A stretch of 64,000 nucleotides of DNA, from positions 2,294,001-2,358,000 of the forward strand of contig NZ_WAJT01000001.1 of the NCBI RefSeq assembly GCF_009650605.1, written 5' to 3'. The DNA is from Labrenzia sp. CE80. GTDB taxonomy: Bacteria; Pseudomonadota; Alphaproteobacteria; Rhizobiales; Stappiaceae. This document shows, piece by piece, positions 17,111 through 25,245 of the stretch. The notes beneath the pieces were generated by a model. That model was given only the letters and a program-made list of their open reading frames with translations, made no database searches and was not told where the DNA came from. Position 1 is the stretch's first letter; each line of letters starts with the position of its first letter. The translations under genes and the position numbers were made by a program.

Positions 17111-19096
17111 TTAAAACTTGGCTGTTGCCGTCAAAAAGAAGCTCCGGCCCGGTGAATTGACAGGCGTCACGCGGCTCGTCGCGCTGTAGGTTCCCCGGCT
17201 GTAGTAGGTTTCATCAAACAGATTGTTGACTTCGCCGCGAAGCGTGAAGTCCGTGTCACCGAACTTTGGAGCCCATTGAGCGAAGATATTTACAACCTCA
17301 TATCCCGGAATAGGATCGTCATACCCGTTGTCTGCCAGCGCCTGATTGGAATACTCAAAGGCAATTTCCGCGTTAGCTCCAAGCGTCAAATTCCAATCCT
17401 GGAACGTGTATCCTGCGCCAAGCGACAGCATGTCTCCGACCGGAACGCCGTTGTTGGAGTCTCCAAACAGCGGAATGCGATCTCCATACTCAACGTCAGT
17501 GTGCGTATAGGCGGCCGAAACGTAAGCGTTATCCCAGTTGTAGCGAGCTGAGATGTCAAAGCCTTTTGAGATCAGATCATCGCCGTTGACCCGCTCCGCA
17601 GTTGTAAATCCTGAACCATATTCATATGTCGTCGTATTAAACATCTTAGTATAGAAAAGGTCGGCGCCAACAACGAGACCTTTGTATTCGTAAGACAATC
17701 CAACCTTTGCATTGTGAGCCGTCGTCGGGTTCAAATCGTCTGCATAGGTATAGTCAAGGGCGTGAAACAGAGCTGCTTCGGATTGCTCGATGCCTCCAAA
17801 TACATACGAATAGCCACCGTTAAGTGACAGACCGTCGATGATTTCATAACCCAGGTTTATATTGGGCGAGAGACCGAAGTTATCGAAGGTCTGGTCGTCT
17901 ACCGAATGATAACTTTGAAAATCGGCTCGCAGACCTGCAGAGACGTCCAGCTTCTCGATTGGGGTAAGACGTGTCTGCACATATGCGCCGACATTGGTAA
18001 TGTCTTCAGACACATCTGTCGAAAAATGGAACCGTTCGATATCTACCTGATCATGGTAGAAATCGACACCGGCCGTCACAGTCCCCAGACCAAAATGAAA
18101 CCGGTTCTGCAGATGGCCGCCGATCGATTGAAGATCAGAATTGAAATCTCCGCTTGCCCGTGTGTAGCCGGAATTGTTGGGGCGGTTAAGTTTGTTCTGA
18201 TTGTAATAAAGTAGTACTTCAGGGTCGAAGTTACCGCCAGCCCCCTCCAAGGTGTACTTGAAGGTCGCTGTCAGCCGCTCATATAGGTTTTCGTTAAAGT
18301 CAGTTCCAACGGCTCCCATGTTGGTACGTAACCGCCGATAGCCGTCATCCCTGTAGTATTCCCCGGTCGCTTCGAACCGGTGGCCTTCGACGCTTTGGTA
18401 AGCCAGCTTGCCTAGGCCATTCCAGAGATCGGCAGCGGTACCCAGTTCAGTGAACCCGTCGCCGTCATCGTAATCCTGCCCCTCTGCACGAGTGATGGCG
18501 CCCAAATACTCAAATCCTTGGGCAGCACCGTAAGCGGCCGTTGTTCCAGTCAGCGTCATCGAGTTGGTATCATAACCGAACGAAACCAATCCACCCAGTG
18601 TCTGACCTTCTTTGAGGAGGTCCACTGCATCGACCGTTTCAAAATCGACACTGCCTCCGAGCGCACCAGGGCCACTGTCTGCCGGTGCCACACCGTCATT
18701 TATGCCAACAGATTTGAGGAACAACGGGTTGATGCCCAAGGTGCCATTATGATGCCAGACGTTGTTTTTTTGCCTGGCGCCATCGACCGTTACATTTAGT
18801 TTGGACTCATCAATGCCGTGCACATAGAGCTTTTGAGAGGCTGAACTACCTCCTGCCGTCGCCACTGATGGCGTGCCCTGGAAGAGTTGCTTCAGGTCAA
18901 CCGGTTGTGTTTGCTCAATTTCGTCGCGACTGATGTTGGCGCTGGTTTCAAGGGTCTCGAATTTTTCAGAGCCGTCATCTTTTACGACAATGGTCTCTAG
19001 CTCCTGTACTTGCTGAGCTCCGGCGGCCACTACCGAAAGGGTAAAACCACTGACGGACGCCAATATGGCCGCTTGCCTCACGATTCTACGTTTCAT
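17111..19096 (-). CDS. TonB-dependent outer-membrane receptor 2
   Basis: A 661-residue TonB-dependent receptor, paralogous to receptor 1 over its whole length. It has a signal peptide (cleavage near VAAGAQQ), a TonB-box-like ELETIVVKD segment, a plug with LYVHGIDESKLNVTVDGAR and GPGALGGSVDFETVDA, and a terminal strand ending in phenylalanine (FFLTATAKF). The NNVWHHNGT motif parallels receptor 1's FHHTST and suggests related but distinct ligands. It is transcribed divergently from a PchR-like AraC regulator. Such regulators typically activate the receptor when its siderophore is present. An IRO-like box sits 68 bases upstream and a strong terminator follows. Confidence 0.91.
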   Translation of the reverse strand: MKRRIVRQAAILASVSGFTLSVVAAGAQQVQELETIVVKDDGSEKFETLETSANISRDEIEQTQPVDLKQLFQGTPSVATAGGSSASQKLYVHGIDESKLNVTVDGARQKNNVWHHNGTLGINPLFLKSVGINDGVAPADSGPGALGGSVDFETVDAVDLLKEGQTLGGLVSFGYDTNSMTLTGTTAAYGAAQGFEYLGAITRAEGQDYDDGDGFTELGTAADLWNGLGKLAYQSVEGHRFEATGEYYRDDGYRRLRTNMGAVGTDFNENLYERLTATFKYTLEGAGGNFDPEVLLYYNQNKLNRPNNSGYTRASGDFNSDLQSIGGHLQNRFHFGLGTVTAGVDFYHDQVDIERFHFSTDVSEDITNVGAYVQTRLTPIEKLDVSAGLRADFQSYHSVDDQTFDNFGLSPNINLGYEIIDGLSLNGGYSYVFGGIEQSEAALFHALDYTYADDLNPTTAHNAKVGLSYEYKGLVVGADLFYTKMFNTTTYEYGSGFTTAERVNGDDLISKGFDISARYNWDNAYVSAAYTHTDVEYGDRIPLFGDSNNGVPVGDMLSLGAGYTFQDWNLTLGANAEIAFEYSNQALADNGYDDPIPGYEVVNIFAQWAPKFGDTDFTLRGEVNNLFDETYYSRGTYSATSRVTPVNSPGRSFFLTATAKF

Positions 19097-19163
19097 TCTT
19101 CAAACCCCAACCCTCGTCAGTCCAGCCGCGGCGGCTTCAGGCCTTTTCAACCGAGCTTAAACT

Positions 19164-19178
19164 TGACTAAAAACATCA
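19164..19178 (-). promoter_or_regulatory. Iron-responsive operator-like site (TGA-N9-TCA) upstream of receptor 2
   Basis: TGA at 19164-19166 and TCA at 19176-19178 are separated by exactly nine bases, as in the rhizobial IRO motif. The site is 68 bases before the receptor 2 start. The spacing is the same as in the site before receptor 1. Confidence 0.55.
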
Positions 19179-19363
19179 TGTATTTGATAAAGGCAGTGTC
19201 ACAATCAAACAATTCCGAAGGCGTTTGCGTGTCACTCAAACTCTTTTGCGAAACTGAACTTTTGGCAAAAGTGCTTTCTCTATTAGGATCTTATGAAGAG
19301 CGTAAGTGACAGAGCGAAATTCATCTTGCCCCTCGGTTTGCCAGTCCTGGACACTTGAATCTC

Positions 19364-20359
19364 ATGTTCGTTCCGCTTGATCGCCATAAGCACTACGTCA
19401 CAAAAGAAGATCTTATGGATCAACCTGGCGCTCAACGCATGCGTTGGGTCGGTCCGTCGCTTGAAACAAGCGATGAGGTTCTGCGCGGTGCAATCGGGTT
19501 CATGGACGTTGAGGAAGGGCTATCAGTTCACTATTCGAATGCTGAAGATCTGCATGACCTCAAAATTGAGACCGAGTGCGGCCCAAGATTAAGTGCCTCG
19601 CTCTTTCTGGAGGGGCAGGTCGACGCCTTTGTCGGCGACTTCAAGATACCGATGCCTTCCTACGACAATGACGCTCGTCATTGGTCACCGATTGCAACGG
19701 TGTTCTCGCAAAACCGTATCGAAAAATTTGTACGGCATGCGCGCAAAGGTGTCCGTTTGAAGAAGGTGACCATTTCCATTTCGCACGACTGGCTCTTCAC
19801 CCATTTGGATAAGTCTGATCCCAGATTTCACATTTTCAAGGAATTCGCCGAGACGCATGTCTCGAGCTTGAGCTGGGTCCCCAGCACCCATGCAATTGGC
19901 CTGGCAGAACAGATCATCGCCGCTCCCAACAGATCGCCTTTTCAGCATCGTCTTTATATAACCGCACGGGTCTACGGGTTGCTGGATGAGGCTTTTCAGC
20001 ACTTCTCAGAGCGACCTGTAGATCCACCCGTCAAAGCAATAGATGGACAGGATCGGCACAAATTGCTGGAAATCGATACATTTCTTGACGATCAACGGGG
20101 CAATTGCGTCGCGGTCGAAGAACTCGCGCGGCACATCGGCATGAGCCAGAATTCACTGCAGCGGCTGATCTCACGCGCCTACGGACTGTCAGCGTCCCGC
20201 TTCATTCGGAAGTTTGGTCTGGCAAAAGCAAGGACAGCTCTCGAACGAGATGGGCTTACGATCGCCGAAGCCGCGCATATTGCCGGCTATTCCTCGCCAG
20301 CCAACTTCTCAACGGCATTCAAAAGAGAATTTGGCCTGACACCAAAGCAGATCATTTAA
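19364..20359 (+). CDS. AraC-family regulator (PchR-like), divergent from receptor 2
   Basis: A 331-residue regulator with a C-terminal AraC/XylS DNA-binding domain. The two helix-turn-helix units are VEELARHIGMSQNSLQRLIS and TIAEAAHIAGYSSPANFSTA, followed by FKREFGLTPKQ. The N-terminal domain resembles PchR/RhrA-type siderophore-sensing regulators in length and in its LEGQVDAFVGD strand. It most likely activates the divergent receptor gene when the ferric siderophore enters the cell. The start is uncertain: TTG 19355, ATG 19364 and ATG 19415 (weak AGAAGA upstream) are all in frame. Confidence 0.85.
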   Translation: MFVPLDRHKHYVTKEDLMDQPGAQRMRWVGPSLETSDEVLRGAIGFMDVEEGLSVHYSNAEDLHDLKIETECGPRLSASLFLEGQVDAFVGDFKIPMPSYDNDARHWSPIATVFSQNRIEKFVRHARKGVRLKKVTISISHDWLFTHLDKSDPRFHIFKEFAETHVSSLSWVPSTHAIGLAEQIIAAPNRSPFQHRLYITARVYGLLDEAFQHFSERPVDPPVKAIDGQDRHKLLEIDTFLDDQRGNCVAVEELARHIGMSQNSLQRLISRAYGLSASRFIRKFGLAKARTALERDGLTIAEAAHIAGYSSPANFSTAFKREFGLTPKQII

Positions 20360-20590
20360 TAAAATCAGTCTTATAAACCTTCCACGCCGTTCTACTCGAC
20401 TGAGCCAGCTTTCGCTTTAATTGCAAACGCCGCCTTGTCCTCGATTGCATGAACCCCGCACCAGAAAAAGGGGGGGAAAGACCAATCAATCGAAAATTCT
20501 AGCTCAAAATCGTCCTGTCTTCTGGGAGCCGGTCGCGGAGCGAATGACCAGGTACTGAGCTGCGACCCGACTACAGGACAGGGCCGTTTC

Positions 20591-22009
20591 TCATTGGGTT
20601 TTCGTGAAGGTGCTGTAGGCCGCAGGGCTTTGATCTGCAACCATGCGCAAGATCGTGACCCAGCACGCCAGCCCCTCTGCAATCGAGCTCTTGCGGAAGA
20701 ACTCGTTGGGCGCGTGAAAGTTCTCGTCGGAAATGGCAAAGGAGAACATCACTGTATCGATGCCCAGCTCTTCCTGCACGATGGATGTCAATGGCAGTGA
20801 TGCACCGATACGAACTTTGTGCGGCGTTTCTCCGGTGACCTGTTTGAGTGCATTCATCCCGGCGGTCAGTAGCGGGTGGTCCTCGGGCAACAGATAGGCC
20901 GCTGATCCTTGTTTTGAATCGCGGATCTCAAGTGCTGCGCCGTCAGGCAACTGCGCGTGTAGATGAGCGATCACCGCGTCCTGCGCTTTAACGGGATCCT
21001 GGCCGGGCACGAGCCTCATCGTGAGCTTGGCGGATGCCTCCGTTGGAATGACGGTCTTGGCGCCTGCGCCCGTATAGCCTCCCCAAAGACCGTTGATATC
21101 CAGGCAGGGGCGCAGCCAAAGCCGCTCGAGAAGAGAATAGCCTGGCTCGCCGAAGGGGGCAGCGCCGATATCATCCGCAATACGGCCCGTGTCGGGCAGG
21201 GCCCTGGTAATTCGCGCGATCCCGTTGCGTGTGGCATCATCCGGTTCGTTGATGCCGTCATAAAAACCGACGACGGCAATGCGACCTTCGGTATCGTGCA
21301 GAGAAGCGATGAGTGCAGACATCACATGCAGCGGGTTTCTAAGAATGCCGCCATAACGGCCCGAATGCAGATCTTTGCTGGCCGTCGTCACAGCGAATTC
21401 GAAGCCAGCCATGCCGCGGGTGCCAACGTTCATGCTCGGCAAGTCGGGTCGCCAACGTGCCCCATCAGCCGACAGAACAGCATCGGCTGCGAGAAGAGCG
21501 CGGTTGGCAGCCAAGATCGCAGGCAGCGAGGGTGAACCTGTCTCCTCCTCACCTTCCAGAAGCAGTTTTATATTCACGGGAAGCCGACCCTCGACAGCAA
21601 TAAACGCAGCCAGAGCATGCAGCGCAATAAGCATCGGGGCCTTGTCGTCCGAGATGCCACGCCCGTAGATTCTGTCGCCGACCTGTGTCGCCTCAAAGGG
21701 CGGCGTCTCCCACTTCTCCAACGGAGCGTCAGGTTGGACATCATAATGGGCATATACCAAAAGTGTCGGTTTTCCGGGCGCATCCAGTCGTTCGGCATAA
21801 AGGGCTGGCTGACCTCCATCTGCCTGCAGTCGCTGAATATTCTGAAAACCAATGTCAGTTAGCAGCGCCTCGAGCCACTGTCGGGCGGTCTCCATGCCAT
21901 CCGCCATGGCAGGATCTGCTCCGACCGATGGAAAGCCGACAAACTCAGACAAACGTCCGATGAGGAGGTCCTGCTGCTCGAGTGCGAAATATTCGACCGG
22001 ATCTCTCAT
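20591..22009 (-). CDS. M20-family metallopeptidase (dipeptidase/deacylase)
   Basis: A 472-residue zinc peptidase of the M20 family, resembling CNDP-type dipeptidases and ArgE/DapE relatives. Metal-binding blocks are VYAHYDVQP, GRGISDDKAP and LLEGEEETGSPSL. It is cytoplasmic with no signal peptide. It is the last gene of a five-gene leftward operon led by a MarR regulator, and its ATG overlaps the SDR stop (ATGA). It probably cleaves a peptide or N-acyl bond in the compound brought in by the divergent Dpp-type transporter; the substrate is unknown. Confidence 0.87.
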   Translation of the reverse strand: MRDPVEYFALEQQDLLIGRLSEFVGFPSVGADPAMADGMETARQWLEALLTDIGFQNIQRLQADGGQPALYAERLDAPGKPTLLVYAHYDVQPDAPLEKWETPPFEATQVGDRIYGRGISDDKAPMLIALHALAAFIAVEGRLPVNIKLLLEGEEETGSPSLPAILAANRALLAADAVLSADGARWRPDLPSMNVGTRGMAGFEFAVTTASKDLHSGRYGGILRNPLHVMSALIASLHDTEGRIAVVGFYDGINEPDDATRNGIARITRALPDTGRIADDIGAAPFGEPGYSLLERLWLRPCLDINGLWGGYTGAGAKTVIPTEASAKLTMRLVPGQDPVKAQDAVIAHLHAQLPDGAALEIRDSKQGSAAYLLPEDHPLLTAGMNALKQVTGETPHKVRIGASLPLTSIVQEELGIDTVMFSFAISDENFHAPNEFFRKSSIAEGLACWVTILRMVADQSPAAYSTFTKTQ

Positions 22010-22746
22010 GAGATTCCACCATCAACTGAAAGGATTTGCCCGCTTATCCAGCCCGCGGACTCAGATGTCAGGAACGCCGCGGCGCTGGCAATGTCTTCTG
22101 GGGTGCCAAGCCGGCGTGCATGAATGCGATTGATCAGCGCTGCCTGACCGTCGGCTCCCATTGCGTCCCATTGGCGTTCGGTGGCAGGATTTGATCGAAT
22201 GAAACCAGGGGCGATCGAATTCACCGTGCACCCACTAGGGCCGAATTCCTGAGAGAGTTGTTTGGTCAGCCCCACAAGCCCATGCTTGGCCGCGGTGTAG
22301 GCCTGGATGCCGGTAAGCGATGGCCGGAGCCCAGCGCCAGACGCAATTGTCACCACCCGGCCCCAGCCGGCGGCACGCATATCTGCCGAGAGGGCATGCA
22401 TAAGATGAAAGACGCTGTCTAGATTAGCCTCAAAAACGGCGCGCCAATCCCCGGCGGTAACTTCGTCGAGTGATTTTCCGACCTGTCCGCACACACCACC
22501 CGCGGCAGAAACCAGGATCTGAGGAGCGCCATGATCTCTACGGATGCGCGAGATCATGTCCGCCACCTGATCCAGGTCTCCCAGATCCGCACCATAAGCC
22601 GGCAGCGCGAGGTCAGTAGCAGCTGCCTGAAGTCGTTCTCCGGGCAAGTCGGACACAATAACGCTGTGCCCATCCGTCTTCAGTCGGGCTGCTATGGCCG
22701 CACCAATGCCGCCAACCACACCCGTAACCAATGCCACCCGGGTCAT
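22006..22746 (-). CDS. SDR-family oxidoreductase (FabG-like)
   Basis: A 246-residue classical short-chain dehydrogenase. The cofactor loop is TGVVGGIG near residue 8. The usual NAG motif appears as SAAGG, and the catalytic part carries the YxxxK motif as QAYTAAKHG. The C-terminal ISGQILSVDGG is typical of FabG-like enzymes. It is coupled by 4-base overlaps both to the PanE-like gene upstream and to the M20 gene downstream. It should oxidise or reduce a hydroxyl/keto group in the pathway encoded by this operon. Confidence 0.88.
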   Translation of the reverse strand: MTRVALVTGVVGGIGAAIAARLKTDGHSVIVSDLPGERLQAAATDLALPAYGADLGDLDQVADMISRIRRDHGAPQILVSAAGGVCGQVGKSLDEVTAGDWRAVFEANLDSVFHLMHALSADMRAAGWGRVVTIASGAGLRPSLTGIQAYTAAKHGLVGLTKQLSQEFGPSGCTVNSIAPGFIRSNPATERQWDAMGADGQAALINRIHARRLGTPEDIASAAAFLTSESAGWISGQILSVDGGIS

Positions 22747-23771
22747 GGTGCTATACCTTCGAGGGCGTTGAATGTCTCGGCCGAAAGATCACGCTTGCCG
22801 TCTTCGATCTCGTGAACCAGTTGGACAAGGCGGGTAAGCAACGGGACCTCGATCCCGTGCCCACCAGCAATTTCGACGATCTTACCTACTTGCTGATCGA
22901 CCTCGGTGCGCCGCTTGCGCACGAACAAATCCCGGTAGATTCCACTATGTGTCTTAGCGGTTTTGGAGTTGAAGGCGGCCAACGCGTCGAGGCTGGCTTC
23001 GGCCAACGATGGCTCGGCACCTGGCCAGTAGGCGGCCGGGTCAAAGCCATTGAACGGTTTTGGATCAACCCCCTCGGCACGCGCAACCTTCATCACCTCC
23101 CGCGCAAGATCGGCGAGCGCCAGGCGGCGTCTTGGGTGGGCGAAATTGTAGCTCATGCTGTCGGTCGTCAAAGCGGTCCCAAATAGCATTGCGCCATATG
23201 CGAGCTTGCCCCAGAGATAGGCCCAAATGTCAGTCGTCAGAACGGCATCCGGCTCGAAATCCCTCAGCAGCTGCAACATATCTTCCGTGCGCGGCTTCGT
23301 CAGCGCATCGAGTTCTCCAACCACCACCGCCCCTCGATTGCCGAACAGTATCTTGCCTGGTTCGATCCAGTCCGCGCCGAAATTCACGAAGGCACCCATG
23401 GTTCGGTTCAAGCCAGCACGCTCGGCTATGGTGAGCTCGTTTAGGCCGTTTTGCGCTGAAAGAATAAAGCCATCAGCGGCCAAATGCGGGAGCAGCATCG
23501 TAAGCGCATCGTCAGTCGCATGGGCCTTGACCGCAAGAATGATTATCCCGAACGTCCCAGTCACGTTGCCCGGCGTCACACAGGGTACCACCTGGGTAAA
23601 TGTTTCCACCGGCCCCTCAACGGCAAGGCCAGGGCCAGAACAAGCAGCTGCGTGCTCGGCGACAGTATCGACCATCAATACCTGGTGACCCGCTCTGGCA
23701 AGATAAGCGCCGATCAGACCGCCGATGGCACCTGCCCCCCAGATTAGGATCTCCCCTCGCTGTTCAGGCAT
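22743..23771 (-). CDS. Ketopantoate reductase (PanE/ApbA) family protein
   Basis: A 342-residue NAD(P)-dependent reductase of the 2-dehydropantoate 2-reductase family. The Rossmann motif WGAGAIGGLIGAYLA is near residues 11-24, and the middle contains the conserved AQNGLNE turn. The C-terminal helical domain includes VRKRRTEVDQQVGKI, a version of the conserved R-x-T-E-x-D segment. Because it sits in a catabolic operon rather than beside panB or panC, it more likely reduces or oxidises a different 2-keto acid. It overlaps the creatininase-family gene by eight bases and the SDR by four. Confidence 0.85.
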   Translation of the reverse strand: MPEQRGEILIWGAGAIGGLIGAYLARAGHQVLMVDTVAEHAAACSGPGLAVEGPVETFTQVVPCVTPGNVTGTFGIIILAVKAHATDDALTMLLPHLAADGFILSAQNGLNELTIAERAGLNRTMGAFVNFGADWIEPGKILFGNRGAVVVGELDALTKPRTEDMLQLLRDFEPDAVLTTDIWAYLWGKLAYGAMLFGTALTTDSMSYNFAHPRRRLALADLAREVMKVARAEGVDPKPFNGFDPAAYWPGAEPSLAEASLDALAAFNSKTAKTHSGIYRDLFVRKRRTEVDQQVGKIVEIAGGHGIEVPLLTRLVQLVHEIEDGKRDLSAETFNALEGIAP

Positions 23772-24486
23772 CTTTCGCGCTCAGCTCGGGCCAGGGACCA
23801 CTTAGCGCTTCGCGCACTTCTTCGACACCGATTTTCCAAAGTGCGAGCATGTCTTCGTCGCTACGCTGATAGGGTCCTCCGAAGGCCCCGTCACCAATCA
23901 ACGTGCGCAGCTCTTCTGGCGGGCTAGCGCGCATCATCGCAAAGTCGAAAAGGGCCTTGCTATCAGAGGGCGCAGGCGCGTGGGGCAGACGAGTCCAGGG
24001 ATAATTTTCCATCCAGTTTGCGTGCGAACCGGTCGGATCCAGTTCCTGTACCTTGGCCCAGGTTCTGGGCGCGTTCCACCAGTTGTGAAAGCGAATAGAG
24101 ACATCGCCAAAGTCCGCCATCAGTTCCTGCGCAAGAGCACCGATCGGATTGTTGCCACCATGGGCATTGACTATCAGGATTTGTTTGAAACCGGAGCGTC
24201 GCATAGAGGCCACGATGTCTCGAATGAGCGCAATCATCGTCTCGACCCGCAGACTTACAGTGCCCGGAAAAGCCGTAAAATAGGGTGCCAAACCATAGCT
24301 GACGACAGGATAGACTGGAATGCTAAGCGGTTCCGCCGCTTCCTGACTAACGCGCTCCGCCAAAATGCTGTCAACGCTTAGGGAAAGCTGCGCGTGTTGC
24401 TCGGTCGAGCCGACCGGAAGAATGCAGCGCGGATCGCGTGCAACCGCAGCTTCAACGTCGCGCCAGTTCATATCTGATAGCTTCAT
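23764..24486 (-). CDS. Creatininase-family amidohydrolase
   Basis: A 240-residue enzyme of the creatininase/MftE family, which hydrolyses cyclic or linear amide bonds with two divalent metals. Expected ligands are visible: VGSTEQHAQ near residues 26-34, then SVD, NAHGGN near 121 and an acidic residue in the GSHANWMEN block. The family includes creatininase, the FAPy deformylase ArfB and the mycofactocin peptidase MftE. Nothing of the mycofactocin pathway is nearby, so a small-molecule amide is more likely. It is second in the MarR-led operon and would act first on an imported cyclic amide. Confidence 0.87.
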   Translation of the reverse strand: MKLSDMNWRDVEAAVARDPRCILPVGSTEQHAQLSLSVDSILAERVSQEAAEPLSIPVYPVVSYGLAPYFTAFPGTVSLRVETMIALIRDIVASMRRSGFKQILIVNAHGGNNPIGALAQELMADFGDVSIRFHNWWNAPRTWAKVQELDPTGSHANWMENYPWTRLPHAPAPSDSKALFDFAMMRASPPEELRTLIGDGAFGGPYQRSDEDMLALWKIGVEEVREALSGPWPELSAKDA

Positions 24487-24499
24487 GTCAGGCTCTTTT

Positions 24500-25069
24500 T
24501 CAATCGTTCACCGTCTCCAGGTGGTCCTGGTCGCTTTCATCATCAGATGAAGGCAACGTGCCGGACCAGTCTTCCTCGTTCAAGACGATCTTGGATAGGA
24601 TTTCGAGAAGGATCTGCCGCTCCCCTGTCGTCAAACAGGCTAGCATGCGCTTCTCAATCTCGGCGAAAGTCGGCATGGTTTCATCAAAGAGGACACGCCC
24701 CTCTGGCGTCAGGCCCAGGATCTGGCGTGGCCCAATCCCGGAAACCTCGTGCTGATCGATCAGCCCGAGTTCACGTAAACGCTTGATCGCACGCGAAAGC
24801 GTATTTTTCGGAAAGCCGGAGGTCCTTGAAACATCCATCGCGCTTCCGCCGTTGGAAATAGCCAACGAATAAAGCACAACATACTCCGGCCGGCGCAGGC
24901 CATATTTTTCCTCAACCCAAGTGTAGAGCGGGCTGTTGTAGAGCAGGGCGAGATAGTTGAGACGAAAGCTGAATGGGCAGGGATTTTCCCAGAGCTTGGC
25001 TTGCAACATATCGCTCGCCAGAAGGCGTTCGCTCAAATTCTGCTCATTTTTTTCAGTCACGATAGTCAT
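24500..25069 (-). CDS. MarR-family transcriptional regulator
   Basis: A 189-residue winged-helix regulator. The MarR domain runs from about residue 50 with YGLRRPEYVVLYSL, a recognition-helix segment TSGFPKNTLSRAIKRL, and the wing HEVSGIGPRQILGLTPEG. It is the first gene of the operon with the creatininase, PanE-like, SDR and M20 genes. It is divergent from the Dpp-type transporter operon, so it is well placed to control both. Imperfect palindromic sites lie in the shared promoter region. Confidence 0.9.
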   Translation of the reverse strand: MTIVTEKNEQNLSERLLASDMLQAKLWENPCPFSFRLNYLALLYNSPLYTWVEEKYGLRRPEYVVLYSLAISNGGSAMDVSRTSGFPKNTLSRAIKRLRELGLIDQHEVSGIGPRQILGLTPEGRVLFDETMPTFAEIEKRMLACLTTGERQILLEILSKIVLNEEDWSGTLPSSDDESDQDHLETVND

Positions 25070-25100
25070 CTGCCTTCTTTTTCATCGTAAGCAGTTTTTT

Positions 25101-25114
25101 GTTCCAAATTGAAC
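25101..25114. promoter_or_regulatory. Imperfect palindrome in the MarR/transporter divergent promoter
   Basis: GTTCCAAATTGAAC is nearly self-complementary. A related, inverted TTCCATTT element occurs at 25157-25164. Both lie between the MarR start (25069) and the binding-protein start (25246). MarR binding is a positional inference. Confidence 0.35.
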
Positions 25115-25245
25115 TTGACTTCAATTTTAGAGGCTCACATTTTAATATTTCAAGTCCCAAATGGAATTAAATTCTGCTTAGAGTTCAGGTTAACCGATAC
25201 GCGGGGACGGTATATGCCTTGCCGCGCCGACAGAGAGGATAGACC

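Noticed and set aside
20963..21535. A 190-codon open frame on the plus strand
   Set aside because: Antisense to the M20 peptidase gene, with no recognisable domains.
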